A DNA stretch of 64,000 nucleotides from Paraburkholderia solisilvae (GCF_902859875.1 NZ_CADIKF010000029.1:1-64000), one strand, 5' to 3'; positions 9,107 through 18,788 are shown, counted from the first letter of the stretch. Notes: generated from the sequence alone by a model not told the origin. A program made the numbers and translations.

Positions 9107-11491
9107 ATGGCCGACGCTCCTCTCGCACAAGCCCCGCTGCAGTCCGAACAATTGCGCAACATGGACCGGTACTGGCGGGCCTGCAACTATCTGTCCGCCG
9201 GCATGATTTACCTGCGCGAGAATCCGCTGCTGCGCAAGCCGCTTGCGGCAGAGCACATCAAACGGCGTCTGCTCGGCCACTGGGGGTCCGATCCGGGGCA
9301 AAGCTTTCTGCTCGTGCATCTGAATCGCGCGATCAAACAACGCGATCTGAACGTCATCTTTATCTCGGGCCCCGGTCACGGCGCGCCCGCGACACTCGCG
9401 CACAGTTACCTCGAAGGCCGCTACTCGGAGGTCTATCCGGACCGCAGCGAAACCGAGGAAGGGATGGCGCAGCTGTTCCGGCTATTTTCGTTTCCGGGCG
9501 GTGTCGGCTCGCATTGCACACCCGAAACGCCGGGCTCGATCCACGAAGGCGGTGAACTCGGTTACAGCCTGTCGCATGCGTACGGCGCGGCGTTCGACAA
9601 TCCTGACCTGATCGTCGCCGCGATGGTCGGCGACGGCGAAGCGGAAACCGGGCCGCTTGCGACGTCGTGGCATTCGAACAAATTTCTCAATCCGGTACAC
9701 GACGGCGCGGTGCTGCCGGTGCTGCATCTGAACGGCTACAAGATCGCGAATCCGACGATCCTCGCGCGCATTCCGCATGACGAACTCGAAGCGCTGATGA
9801 CCGGCTATGGTCACAAGCCCTACTTCGTCGAAGGCGACGACCCGGACACGATGCATCAGAAGATGGCCGCGACGCTCGATCGCTGTCTCGACGAAATCCA
9901 GACGATCCAGCGCAACGCGCGCACGCAAGGCGTACGCCAGCGCCCGCGCTGGCCGATGATCGTGCTGCGTACGCCGAAGGGCTGGACCGGACCGCGCGAA
10001 GTCGGCGGCCATAAGGTGGAAGGATCGTGGCGCGCGCACCAGGTGCCGATCGCGGACCCGGCCACGCACCGCGAAAGCCTGCGGCTTGTCGAAGCGTGGT
10101 TGAAAAGCTATCAACCCGAGACGCTCTTCGATGCGTCCGGACGCCTCGTCGAGGAATTGCGCGCACTTTCGCCGCAAGGCACGCGCCGGATCAGCGCGAA
10201 TCCGCACGCGAATGGCGGCGCGCTGTGCAAGGCGCTCGACTTGCCGAAATTCCAGGACTACGCGGTCGCGGTGAAGAAACCGGCCAGCGAATATGTGTCG
10301 CCGACCGACGTGCTCGGCAAATTCCTGCGTGATGTGATGCGCCGGAACATGACGACGTTCCGCGTATTCGGCCCCGACGAGACCGCGAGCAACAAACTCA
10401 CGGCGATTTACGAAGCGTCGAAGAAGACCTGGCTTGCCGAGACCGAAGAAAGCGACGCCGACGGCGGCGAGTTGTCCATCGACGGTCGCGTGATGGAGAT
10501 GTTGAGCGAGCATACGCTCGAGGGCTGGCTGGAAGGCTACACGCTGACCGGCCGCCACGGCCTCTTTGCGACTTACGAGGCGTTCGTGCATGTGATCGAC
10601 TCGATGTTCAACCAGCACGCGAAGTGGCTCGAAAAAGCGAAGCGCGAGTTGCGCTGGCGGCAGCCGGTGCCGGCGTTGAACCTGCTGATCACGTCGCTCG
10701 TCTGGCGCCAGGACCATAACGGCTTTACGCACCAGGACCCGGGCTTTCTCGACGTCGTGACGAACAAGAGCCCGGACGTCGTGCGCATCTACCTGCCGCC
10801 CGATGCGAACTGCCTGCTGAGCGTCGCCGACCACTGCCTGCGTTCACGCGACTATGTGAACGTGATCGTGGCGGACAAGCAGCCGCATTTGCAGTATCTG
10901 GACATGAATGCGGCTATTGCGCACTGTACGAAAGGCATCGGCATCTGGGACTGGGCGTCGACCGATCAGCATGCCGAGCCGGACGTGGTGATCGCCTGCG
11001 CGGGCGACATCGCGACCATGGAAGCGCTCGCCGCGGTCGATATACTGAAGGGGATGTTTGACGATCTGAAGATCCGCTTCGTCAATGTGGTGGATCTGTT
11101 CAGGTTGATGCCTGACACCGAGCATCCGCATGGACTGTCCGCGCGGGACTTCGATTCGCTGTTTACGACGAACAAGCCGGTGATCTTCAATTTCCATTCG
11201 TATGCGACGCTGGTGCACAAGCTCACTTATAAGCGCACGAATCACGAGAACATTCACGTGCATGGCTATGCGGAAAAAGGCAACATCAATACGCCGCTCG
11301 AGCTTGCGATCATCAACGGCATCGACCGGTTCACGCTCGCGATCGATGCGATCGACCGGGTGCCGCGTCTGCGCGGCATGGGCGATCACGCGAAAGAGTG
11401 GCTGCGCGATCAGAAGATCGATCATCTGAATTATGCGCACACGGAGGGGATCGATCGCGAGGAGATTCGGGACTGGCATTGGCAGGGGTGA
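9107..11491 (+). CDS. xfp: Phosphoketolase (xylulose-5-P / fructose-6-P)
   Basis: 794 residues, the standard length. The thiamine-diphosphate enzyme splits xylulose-5-phosphate (and often fructose-6-phosphate) with phosphate into acetyl-phosphate plus glyceraldehyde-3-phosphate (or erythrose-4-phosphate). Visible signatures are P-G-H-G-A-P-A at 89-95, H-E-G-G-E-L-G-Y-S at about 146-154, and the ThDP/Mg motif G-D-G-E-A-E-T-G-P at 175-183. A ribosome site (cggagg) precedes the ATG. No acetate kinase or phosphotransacetylase gene is adjacent. A lipoprotein gene converges on it. Confidence 0.95.
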   Translation: MADAPLAQAPLQSEQLRNMDRYWRACNYLSAGMIYLRENPLLRKPLAAEHIKRRLLGHWGSDPGQSFLLVHLNRAIKQRDLNVIFISGPGHGAPATLAHSYLEGRYSEVYPDRSETEEGMAQLFRLFSFPGGVGSHCTPETPGSIHEGGELGYSLSHAYGAAFDNPDLIVAAMVGDGEAETGPLATSWHSNKFLNPVHDGAVLPVLHLNGYKIANPTILARIPHDELEALMTGYGHKPYFVEGDDPDTMHQKMAATLDRCLDEIQTIQRNARTQGVRQRPRWPMIVLRTPKGWTGPREVGGHKVEGSWRAHQVPIADPATHRESLRLVEAWLKSYQPETLFDASGRLVEELRALSPQGTRRISANPHANGGALCKALDLPKFQDYAVAVKKPASEYVSPTDVLGKFLRDVMRRNMTTFRVFGPDETASNKLTAIYEASKKTWLAETEESDADGGELSIDGRVMEMLSEHTLEGWLEGYTLTGRHGLFATYEAFVHVIDSMFNQHAKWLEKAKRELRWRQPVPALNLLITSLVWRQDHNGFTHQDPGFLDVVTNKSPDVVRIYLPPDANCLLSVADHCLRSRDYVNVIVADKQPHLQYLDMNAAIAHCTKGIGIWDWASTDQHAEPDVVIACAGDIATMEALAAVDILKGMFDDLKIRFVNVVDLFRLMPDTEHPHGLSARDFDSLFTTNKPVIFNFHSYATLVHKLTYKRTNHENIHVHGYAEKGNINTPLELAIINGIDRFTLAIDAIDRVPRLRGMGDHAKEWLRDQKIDHLNYAHTEGIDREEIRDWHWQG

Positions 11492-11500
11492 CGGTGAAAT

Positions 11501-12049
11501 TCAACGCTGCGCAGCGTCCGCCCCGAACACCTCACGGTAAAACGCGCGCCCCGCATTCAGATGCGCATCGAACGGAAAACCGCGCGACAGCATGTCGTCC
11601 ATATCGGCACGGGTGATGTGCATCACGTAGCTGTGCTCAGTCGCAATGAGCCGGCAATCTCCGTTCGTCGCCTGCGCGGCGCTGAACCATTTGCCCGGGT
11701 CCGCGTGGCCGGACGGATAGATATGTCCGCCGGTCTCGACCTGCCAGCCGCCGTCGAGCAAAATCCAGAAGTCGTCCTTCGGTTTGCTCGTTGCGCAATC
11801 AACGATCACCGTGCCGCCCTGCGCTTCCCATTCGCGCGAATGCTCGATGGTCCAGCGCAATTGCGCGGTGTTCAAGCTCGTGAAAAACGGCGTCTTGCGC
11901 AACAGGTGCAGATAGGTCACCGAGGGTTTCATGGCCGGGTTCTCCGATGCGCGCGCCGCAGCCGCGCGCGATTGACCGCTGTCGCATGCGGCGGCGAGGA
12001 CGAGCAGCACCAGCGACACGGTGCCTGCGAAAAAGAGGAATCGGGTCAT
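11501..12049 (-). CDS. Lipoprotein with cyclic-nucleotide-binding-like (CRP effector) domain
   Basis: 182 residues from the ATG at 12049, which places a lipoprotein signal at the N-terminus (hydrophobic stretch then L-A-A-A-C with lipidated Cys22). The mature region resembles a cNMP-binding beta-roll: P-F-F-T-S-L-N-T-A-Q-L (residues about 50-60), a strand set with F-W-I-L-L-D-G-G-W-Q-V, G-K-W-F-S-A, and a closing helix pair containing D-M-D-D-M-L. No DNA-binding domain is present. I do not see the conserved phosphate-binding Arg cassette clearly, so nucleotide binding is uncertain. It converges on phosphoketolase. Confidence 0.7.
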   Translation of the reverse strand: MTRFLFFAGTVSLVLLVLAAACDSGQSRAAAARASENPAMKPSVTYLHLLRKTPFFTSLNTAQLRWTIEHSREWEAQGGTVIVDCATSKPKDDFWILLDGGWQVETGGHIYPSGHADPGKWFSAAQATNGDCRLIATEHSYVMHITRADMDDMLSRGFPFDAHLNAGRAFYREVFGADAAQR

Positions 12050-12233
12050 CGGCGCCTCGACCTCGCGAGCAGGTCCGCGATGCAAGCGCGTCGAGCGGAA
12101 AGAATAGAGTTCATGAGCGCGTCCTGTGCGGCGTGACGGCTCAATCATCTTTCATTCGAGCGGAAAGATCGTTAGATGAGGCTGGGCAATTTCATTCCGG
12201 TTGCTTCAACAATCGCAACCGCGCGCAGTCGTC

Positions 12234-12620
12234 TCAATCAATCAGCTCAGAGAGCTCGATCAGGTTCAAATCCGGATCGCGCAGATAGACCGAGCGGATC
12301 TTCTGCGTCGCGCCAGTCCGCTCGACCGGCCCTTCGATAATCGGCCAGTCGCAAGCGGCAAGATGCGCGATCACCTGATCGAGCGGCACCGACGCGATAA
12401 AGCACAGGTCCAGCGCACCCGGCACCGGCAAATGGGCTTTCGGCTCGAATTCGTTGCCGCGCACGTGCAGGTTGATTTTCTGATTGCCGAAGCGGAACGC
12501 GACGCGGCCGTTGCCGAACGTTTCGAGTTGCATCCGCATCACGCGCGTATAGAAGTCCTGCGTCGCCTGCGCGTCGACGCACGTGATGACCAGATGGTCG
12601 AGATGATCGATCAGGCTCAT
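12234..12620 (-). CDS. VOC (glyoxalase-fold) family protein, GLOD5-like
   Basis: 128 residues, a single vicinal-oxygen-chelate unit pair. It begins with the typical D-H-L-V-I-T-C-V-D and contains F-Y-T-R-V-M, F-R-F-G-N-Q-K-I-N-L-H, E-F-E-P-K-A, and the closing Y-L-R-D-P-D-L-N-L-I-E-L-S. This pattern matches glyoxalase-domain-containing protein 5 relatives. Candidate metal ligands are His in the first strand, His in K-I-N-L-H and the final Glu. The substrate is unknown. It lies alone between a lipoprotein gene and a DUF1488-like gene, all on the minus strand. Confidence 0.88.
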   Translation of the reverse strand: MSLIDHLDHLVITCVDAQATQDFYTRVMRMQLETFGNGRVAFRFGNQKINLHVRGNEFEPKAHLPVPGALDLCFIASVPLDQVIAHLAACDWPIIEGPVERTGATQKIRSVYLRDPDLNLIELSELID

Positions 12621-12674
12621 CGCCGCCTCGAAAAATTGTCGTAGTGGAATGTGATCGCCGCGCTACCGCCGCGA

Positions 12675-12944
12675 CTAAAGCTTCTCCGGCGCAAGCGCGA
12701 CACGCTGGCCGTCATAAGGCTTCGATCCGCATGGTTCCACCGCGCGCAGAATGCGCAGCTTGCCCAGTTCGAACGCAAGACGTATCTGATGCTCGGATGC
12801 ATCGGCTGCACCGAGACGTGTGCACACCGTCTCATGAGGCAGCGCATACGCGCGATAGCCCCAGCCGAAACCATAAACGGAAAACCACACGGCGGCGTCC
12901 TGAGACAGGAACGGTGTAGTCATGCTAAGCGGCAACTCGGTCAT
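12675..12944 (-). CDS. DUF1488-like small protein
   Basis: 89 residues from an ATG at 12944 preceded by a ggatgag ribosome-like site; other in-frame Mets extend it to 13046. The layout matches DUF1488 in length and pattern: a strand pair around V-W-F-S-V-Y-G-F-G, an A-L-P-H-E-T-V motif, an A-F-E-L-G-K-L-R-I helix, and a Y-D-G-Q-R-V-A-L end. Function of DUF1488 is unknown. The match is by pattern only, and the start is uncertain. Confidence 0.5.
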   Translation of the reverse strand: MTELPLSMTTPFLSQDAAVWFSVYGFGWGYRAYALPHETVCTRLGAADASEHQIRLAFELGKLRILRAVEPCGSKPYDGQRVALAPEKL

Positions 12945-13275
12945 GATGCTCATCCACATTAAAAGCATTGCTTCGTCACGCGACATGCGCTGCCCCATTA
13001 TAAGCAGCACAGCTTCGCGCGCGCGAGGCGGCTGCCGCACGCGCACTCACCGGTCCATTTGAAAGCGTCGCGCGAGATGCCGGCATGCGCCAGACGGATA
13101 AACGAAAGTTTGATTAACGATAACGTCAGTATTCCGCCTCTGTTTCTTAATCGTCAGATGTTTCAATGGCGCCGTTGACCGATATCCCGGCAACCACTCA
13201 CCCCATTCTCTCAATCTGTTTTTTCCTTTCCGGCTTTCCTTCATGCAAGGCAAGCCGAAGGCGGAGCCTTTTCGT
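12945..13275. other. Intergenic region before the phosphoesterase gene
   Basis: 331 bp, AT-richer around 13095-13170. It contains two CGTCAG copies (13124-13129 and 13152-13157) in the likely promoter region of the rightward gene. No clear Pho box was recognised. The left part may be 5' coding or leader of the DUF1488-like gene if an upstream start is used. Confidence 0.35.
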
Positions 13276-15039
13276 ATGTTTCGTCAAGCCGTACTACCCC
13301 TTTCGCTCGCAGCGTCGTTGCTCGCGCTCGCCGCATGCGGCAGCAGCGACAACAGCAGTTCGCCGCCGGCCACGCCCGCTGTCACGCCGCAGGCATCCTT
13401 GCAGGACGCGCTGCCGACCGCGACGCCGATCAAACACCTCGTGGTGATCTTCGGCGAGAACGTGTCGTTCGATCATTACTTCGGTCACTATCCGGTCGCG
13501 GCGAACCCGTCCGGCGAGCCGATGTTCAATGCGGCGGCGAACACGCCCGCGGTCAACGGACTGACGCCGGCCTTGATCAACAACAATCCGAACGCGACGA
13601 ATCCGCTCAACGCGGCGCTGACGCCGCCGGCCAACGTCGGGCCGTTCCGTCTCGATCGCGCGCAGGCCAACACCTCCGACCAGAATCACGGCTACACCGC
13701 CGAACAGCAGGCGTACGACAACGGTCTCGCCGATGCATTCCCGAAGTTCACCGGCAAGGGCACGACAAACGGCGCCGGCGCATTCGGCACCGCAGGCCAG
13801 GTGATGGGTTACTTCGACGGCAATACCGTGACCGCGATGTGGAACTACGCGCAGCACTTTGCGCTGAACGACAACGCGTACACCGATACGTATGGTCCGT
13901 CGACACCGGGCGCGATCGAGGTGATTTCCGGCCAGACCGACGGCGTCGTGCTGCCGGCGGCCGAAGCGTCGCTCATCCCGCCGACCGGCCCGCTGCCGAC
14001 GGTCGCGTTGGGCACGCTCGCGCGCGACACCGAAGGCGGGCTGACGCTGATTGGCGACGGCGACCCGACCGGCGACGTTTGTTCGAGCTCGACGACGGTC
14101 GGCTTTTCCGCCACGAACAAGAACATCGGCACGCTGCTCTCCGCCGCGAACATCACATGGGGCGGCTTTATGGGCGGCTTCAATCTGCTGACGGTCAACC
14201 CGAACGGCTCGACCGGTTGCAACCGCAGCCACTTTTCGAGCGTGCTGAACTCGTCGCCCGGCGACTATACGCAACACCACAACTGGTTCCAGTACTATCC
14301 GTCGACGGCGAATCCGACGCACGCACGGCCGAGCTCGATTCAGGCGATCGGCTTCAGCACCGAAGCAGACGGTCAGACGCCGGACCCGGCGAATCACGAA
14401 TACGACACCGACGATTTCTTCGCGGCGGTCGAGCAGGGCAACTTCCCTTCGGTGTCTTATCTGAAGGCGCCGGCATTCGAAGATGCCCACCCGGGCAACT
14501 CGGATCCGCTCGACGAGCAGGCATTCGTCACGCAGGTGATCAACTTCCTCCAACAGCAGCCGGACTGGAACAGCACCGCGGTGATCGTCACCTACGACGA
14601 CTCGGACGGCTGGTACGACCATCGTTTCGCCACGCCGACCAGTTCATCGTTTGATTCGCTCGACGATCAGCTCAACGGTACGGGCACCTGCACCGCATCG
14701 GGCGTACCGCAGCCGGGCGGCGTGAACGGCGGCCCCGTCAACGGCCGTTGCGGTCCCGGCACGCGCATTCCGTTCCTCGTGATCTCGCCGTGGGCGAAGA
14801 CCAACTTCGTCGACGACACGCCGATCAGCCAGGCGTCGGTGGTGCGCTTTATCGAAGACAACTGGTTGCAGTCACAACGGATCGGCCAGGGGTCGTTCGA
14901 TGCGACGGCCGGCTCGATCATGAGCATGTTCGACTTTTCGGGCAGCACCGGCAAAGCGCCGACGCTGTTCCTCGACTCGGACACCGGAACGCCGCTCGCA
15001 GCGCCGCCGGCAAATTCGGCGAACATCACGCCGGACTGA
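13276..15039 (+). CDS. Lipoprotein phosphoesterase (phospholipase C / acid phosphatase family)
   Basis: 587 residues from the ATG at 13276, chosen because ggag lies 9 nt upstream; an earlier in-frame ATG at 13243 has no ribosome site. The signal ends in a lipobox L-A-A-C with Cys21, followed by a Ser/Pro-rich spacer. The catalytic core is of the phosphoesterase family that includes phospholipase C and AcpA-type acid phosphatases: H-L-V-V-I-F-G-E-N (54-62), then S-F-D-H-Y-F-G-H-Y, Y-G-P-S-T-P-G near 215, and T-Y-D-D-S-D-G at 439-445. Metal ligands are probably Glu61/Asn62 and the later Asp pair. Probably outer-membrane or secreted. Substrate cannot be told from sequence. A 14-bp minisatellite follows the gene. 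Confidence 0.88.
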   Translation: MFRQAVLPLSLAASLLALAACGSSDNSSSPPATPAVTPQASLQDALPTATPIKHLVVIFGENVSFDHYFGHYPVAANPSGEPMFNAAANTPAVNGLTPALINNNPNATNPLNAALTPPANVGPFRLDRAQANTSDQNHGYTAEQQAYDNGLADAFPKFTGKGTTNGAGAFGTAGQVMGYFDGNTVTAMWNYAQHFALNDNAYTDTYGPSTPGAIEVISGQTDGVVLPAAEASLIPPTGPLPTVALGTLARDTEGGLTLIGDGDPTGDVCSSSTTVGFSATNKNIGTLLSAANITWGGFMGGFNLLTVNPNGSTGCNRSHFSSVLNSSPGDYTQHHNWFQYYPSTANPTHARPSSIQAIGFSTEADGQTPDPANHEYDTDDFFAAVEQGNFPSVSYLKAPAFEDAHPGNSDPLDEQAFVTQVINFLQQQPDWNSTAVIVTYDDSDGWYDHRFATPTSSSFDSLDDQLNGTGTCTASGVPQPGGVNGGPVNGRCGPGTRIPFLVISPWAKTNFVDDTPISQASVVRFIEDNWLQSQRIGQGSFDATAGSIMSMFDFSGSTGKAPTLFLDSDTGTPLAAPPANSANITPD

Positions 15040-15053
15040 CGCGGCTGGACGGG

Positions 15054-15136
15054 CCTCATTGAGCAGGCTTGAATGAGCGGGCTTGATGAGCGCGCCTCAA
15101 TGAGCGCGCCTCAATGAGTGGGCCTCAATGCGCCGG
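15054..15136. repeat. 14-bp minisatellite, six units
   Basis: Six units, five of 14 bp and one of 13 bp, start 15 bp after the phosphoesterase stop. The best units are 15095-15108, 15109-15122 and 15123-15136, with consensus cctcaatgagcgcg. The array lies between the convergent phosphoesterase and EAL genes. Confidence 0.8.
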
Positions 15137-15212
15137 CCTTACCGCGCCGGCCTGAACGTAACGCAGCAACCTGTCGCGTGAGTCGCGCCGCATGCAACGG
15201 ATCGTGCGCGGC

Positions 15213-16808
15213 TCACGCGGTGGTCGCAGGCGCACGCGGCGCATCCGCATTCGCCGCCTGCGCGCGCAGGTATTCGGCGAGCGCGCCCGCGGACAACGCC
15301 TTCGCAAACAGCCACCCTTGTCCGTATTGCACGCCGCGCTGCCGCAGATAATCGGCCTGCGATTCGTGCTCGATGCCTTCCGCGACGATCTCGACACCCA
15401 GCGCGTGCGCCATCGCGATGATGTGCGGCGCAACGATGCTCGACGCCGCATCATGGGCAATCTTGTCAATGAACGATTTATCGATTTTCAGCACGTCGAC
15501 GCGGAAATTCTGCAGATAAGCAAGACTCGAATAACCGGTCCCGAAGTCGTCGATATGCACCGGGTGGCCGGCGCCGCGGAACGCGGCGATGGTCTGTCGC
15601 GTCGCCTCGGCATCGAGAAAGCTGCGCTCGGTGGCCTCGATGCACACCTGGTGCGCGCGAATGCCGCTGCCCGCGAGAGCGCCGCCGAGCACGCGCAAAA
15701 AGCGATCCGTTTGCAGATCCGCGGCGCCGACATTCAGCGACACGTGAAATGCGGAATTCGCGCGCAGCAGCGCGCCGAGGTCCTGCAGCGCCTTTTTCAG
15801 CACGAGGTCCGTCAAAGGCTGAATCAGCCCGCGCTCCTCGGCGACCGGCACGAACTGGTCCGGTGCGATCATGCGTCCGTCGAGACGCCACCTTGCGAGC
15901 GCCTCGACACCGATGCATACGCGGTCCCGCAGTCTGATCACCGGCTGGTAGTGCACATCGATCTGTCCGCGCCGGATCGCACGCTCGAGCCTCGCAGGCA
16001 GCGACCGCTCATGCGACAACAGCCTCAACGACAGCCATCCAAGCGTAGCACCGACGACAATGCCCGCCGACAGCCATCCCGCGAGCAAGGTGCTCCACTC
16101 GCCGAAGATCCGCGGCCGATGCGATTTGACGACGACACCGAGCGGTCGCGTCGAGGAGTGCGCGACCGCATAGAGCCAGTCCGTGTTGTCGACCTTGCCT
16201 GCGCGCCGCCACGCGTCGAGCATTTCGTCGGCATCCCCGCCCGACGACACGGCGAACACCTTGCCGGCGTCGACATTGACGACCGCGATCGGCCGGCCCG
16301 CCGGATCGATCACATCGACGTACGACTGCGGATCGACCGAGACATAACTTCCGTTGCGGCCGATCACGAGCGTTTCGCGCGCGACATCGAGCGGCACTTT
16401 CTGATGAAACCAGACGAGAAAACCATCCGCGCTGCGCCAGTCCGGCTCCGGCAGCGCGCGCCGTTGTATCGCGACATCTTCGAGCAGCGCCGAACACCGG
16501 TAGATGCCGCCGCCATACGCGCCCGCATCCTGCACATACCGGTAGCTGAACGCGATCCGGCGCAGCGCGTCCGCGTGCTCAGCAGAGCATTTGTCGCCCG
16601 GAATCCGTTCGATGTCCGCAACGGCGGTGAATGCCTGATAGCTGACCAGCTCCGAGCGGATGATCGCGTTGCCGGCGAATTGCTGAAGGTCGCGCTGCGC
16701 TCGCGCGAGCGCATTCTCGCGCGCGGCGTACACGCTGGTCAGCACCGGCGCGAGCGTGGCCACGCACGTCAATGCAATGTAAGCAGACGTCACGGACAGA
16801 CGACTCAT
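15213..16808 (-). CDS. CSS-motif EAL-domain c-di-GMP phosphodiesterase
   Basis: 531 residues. Layout: N-terminal membrane segment (about 7-28), a periplasmic CSS domain with two Cys-Ser pairs (K-C-S-A and R-C-S-A), a second membrane segment (about 240-262), then a cytoplasmic EAL domain. The catalytic set looks intact: E-A-L near 300, an Asn in L-N-V-G, E-A-T-E, D-D-F-G-T-G-Y-S-S near 420, K-I-D-K-S-F-I, A-E-G-I-E, and Q-G-W-L-F. Such proteins hydrolyse c-di-GMP and are redox-regulated through the periplasmic cysteines in characterised relatives. It may oppose WspR, encoded 5 kb away. Confidence 0.92.
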   Translation of the reverse strand: MSRLSVTSAYIALTCVATLAPVLTSVYAARENALARAQRDLQQFAGNAIIRSELVSYQAFTAVADIERIPGDKCSAEHADALRRIAFSYRYVQDAGAYGGGIYRCSALLEDVAIQRRALPEPDWRSADGFLVWFHQKVPLDVARETLVIGRNGSYVSVDPQSYVDVIDPAGRPIAVVNVDAGKVFAVSSGGDADEMLDAWRRAGKVDNTDWLYAVAHSSTRPLGVVVKSHRPRIFGEWSTLLAGWLSAGIVVGATLGWLSLRLLSHERSLPARLERAIRRGQIDVHYQPVIRLRDRVCIGVEALARWRLDGRMIAPDQFVPVAEERGLIQPLTDLVLKKALQDLGALLRANSAFHVSLNVGAADLQTDRFLRVLGGALAGSGIRAHQVCIEATERSFLDAEATRQTIAAFRGAGHPVHIDDFGTGYSSLAYLQNFRVDVLKIDKSFIDKIAHDAASSIVAPHIIAMAHALGVEIVAEGIEHESQADYLRQRGVQYGQGWLFAKALSAGALAEYLRAQAANADAPRAPATTA

Positions 16809-16977
16809 CGAAGCACCATCCTGTGGTTCGAAGTCTGTGAAGCGGAACTGGCTCTTGCAGGGGCCGCGCTGCCGGTAACGGCCAGTCTGTCCTTATGATG
16901 ATAGGCGAGGAGCGCACGCGAAGGTTGTGCGCGATGCATGACGGGTCCTTCCGTTGAGCCCCGACAACGTGAGGCGC

Positions 16978-17883
16978 TCAATCGGGTAATGCGGCGTGCG
17001 TATCGTCGAAACGGCGGGCGGCCCACTCCATGAACACCCTTACCCGCGGCGACAGTTGCCGTGAGCGCTGATACACGAGCGACACCGGCACCGGCGGCGG
17101 CGCAAACGCGGGCAGGATCTGGACAAGCGCGCCGCTTGCCAGGTCTCCCTCGACATGAAAGCGCGGCACCTGCGCGATGCCGAGGCCGAGGCGAATCGCC
17201 GCGAGATAGCTCTCGGTGCCGGTCACCGAGAGCGCGGCGGCAAGCGTCACCGTCTGGGTCGACTCGCCGACCCTGAAGCTGAGCGGATTCACGTTGCCGC
17301 TCGTGATCGAGCGTATGCCGACCATCCGATGGCCGGCGAGTCCGGCAATGTCGGCGGGCGTGCCGTATTGCTGCAAATAGGCGGGCGTCGCGCAGGTCAG
17401 ATGATCGAGCATTGCCAGCTGACGCCCGACCAGTTCGCTGTCACGCAGATAGCCGTAGCGCAGCACGCAGTCGACGCCTTCCTGGACAATGTCGACCCAA
17501 CGGTCGCTTTCGCTCATCACCACTTCGATTTGCGGATATTGCGTGAAAAAGTCGGGCAGCCCCGGCAGCAGGAAATGCCGCGCGAGCGTGCCCTGCACTT
17601 CGATACGCAGCGTGCCGGTGGGCAGCGCGCCGCTAAAGGCGCCTTCCGCGTCCTCGATGTCGTCGAGAATCGCCAGACACCGGCGGTAATACGCTTCGCC
17701 GTCGAGCGTCGGACGCACCACGCGCGTGGTTCGCTGCAGCAGCCGCACACCGAGGCGCGTCTCCATCTGCCGGATCACCTTGGTGACCGTCGAGCGCGGC
17801 ACTTCCATATCGTTGGCGGCCAGCGTGAAACTGCGGCGCTCGACGATTCGCGTGTACAGCCGCATCGCATCCAGTCGGTCCAC
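16978..17883 (-). CDS. LysR-type regulator (paired with SDR)
   Basis: 301 residues from a GTG at 17883, chosen because a strong ggaggg lies 5 nt upstream; an in-frame ATG 45 bp further out is less likely. The N-terminal wHTH follows the DRLDAMRLYTRIVE pattern typical of the AaeR/DsdC-like Burkholderia subgroup, with R-S-T-V-T in the recognition helix, and the substrate-binding domain follows. It is divergent from the SDR gene at 18036, the usual target arrangement. A paralogous pair lies at 38183-40030. Confidence 0.92.
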   Translation of the reverse strand: MDRLDAMRLYTRIVERRSFTLAANDMEVPRSTVTKVIRQMETRLGVRLLQRTTRVVRPTLDGEAYYRRCLAILDDIEDAEGAFSGALPTGTLRIEVQGTLARHFLLPGLPDFFTQYPQIEVVMSESDRWVDIVQEGVDCVLRYGYLRDSELVGRQLAMLDHLTCATPAYLQQYGTPADIAGLAGHRMVGIRSITSGNVNPLSFRVGESTQTVTLAAALSVTGTESYLAAIRLGLGIAQVPRFHVEGDLASGALVQILPAFAPPPVPVSLVYQRSRQLSPRVRVFMEWAARRFDDTHAALPD

Positions 17884-18035
17884 ATTCCCTCCGCATACTG
17901 TTTCCATGAAAGAAACAGTGCTGGTCATTCTAGCCCGATTATCGGCGCGGCGGGAAAGCCCATAGTTCAGTCATGCCGCAACGCGATTCGCTGAACGCGA
18001 ACGGCGCCCCCAACCGGACCTATCGGAGAACCGTC

Positions 18036-18788
18036 ATGAGCCTCACCCACGAATCCCACGAATCCAAAGTCGCTCTCGTCACCGGCGCGTCGCGCGGTAT
18101 CGGCGCGGCCATCGCCAGGCAGCTCGCCCGCGACGGCTTTATGGTGTTGATCAACTATGCGAACAATGCCCGCGAGGCGGAAGCGCTCGCCGCGCAAATC
18201 GACAAGGCCGGCGGCCACGCGACCACCGTGCAGGCCGACGTCGCCGAACCGGCCGCGGTGAAGCGGATGTTCGACGCCGCCGAGGCCGCGTTCGGCGGCG
18301 TCGACGTGCTCGTCAACAATGCCGGCATCATGCGGCTCGCGAAGATGGCCGATAGCGACGATACGCTGTTCGACAGCCAGATCGCGATCAATCTGAAGGG
18401 CACCTTCAACACGCTGCGCGAAGCGGCGCGGCGCCTGCGCGACGGCGGACGCATCATCAATACATCGTCGAGCGTGGTGGGTCTTTATCAGCCGGGCTAC
18501 GCAGTCTACGCGGCGACCAAAGCCGGCGTCGAAGCGATGACGCACATTCTCAGCAAGGAGATGCGCGGCCGCAACATCACGGTCAACACCGTCGCGCCCG
18601 GCCCCGTCGCCACCGATCTGTTCTTCGAAGGCAAGCCGCAGGAGGTGATCGACCACCTCACCAAACTGACGCCGCTCGAACGGTTGGGTAAGCCCGAAGA
18701 TGTGGCGAACACCATTTCGTTTCTCGCGGGTCCGGCCGGCGGTTGGGTCAACGGCCAGACGCTGCGCGCCAACGGCGGCGCGATCTAA
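18036..18788 (+). CDS. Short-chain dehydrogenase/reductase
   Basis: 250 residues, classical SDR, starting at an ATG with tcggag upstream. T-G-A-S-R-G-I-G (16-23) is the dinucleotide loop; N-N-A-G follows, and the catalytic Tyr and Lys are at about 158 and 162 in Y-A-A-T-K. The segment before V-A-P-G-P-V and the L-x-R-L-G-K-P-E-D element place it with FabG/oxidoreductase-like members. The Asn at the end of the second strand (I-N-Y-A-N-N) suggests NADP preference. Substrate is unknown; the divergent LysR is the likely regulator. Confidence 0.93.
   Translation: MSLTHESHESKVALVTGASRGIGAAIARQLARDGFMVLINYANNAREAEALAAQIDKAGGHATTVQADVAEPAAVKRMFDAAEAAFGGVDVLVNNAGIMRLAKMADSDDTLFDSQIAINLKGTFNTLREAARRLRDGGRIINTSSSVVGLYQPGYAVYAATKAGVEAMTHILSKEMRGRNITVNTVAPGPVATDLFFEGKPQEVIDHLTKLTPLERLGKPEDVANTISFLAGPAGGWVNGQTLRANGGAI

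Noticed and set aside
3979..15136. Tandem repeat arrays considered as CRISPR.
   Set aside because: Units of 12-14 bp run head to tail with no unique spacers and no cas genes nearby.
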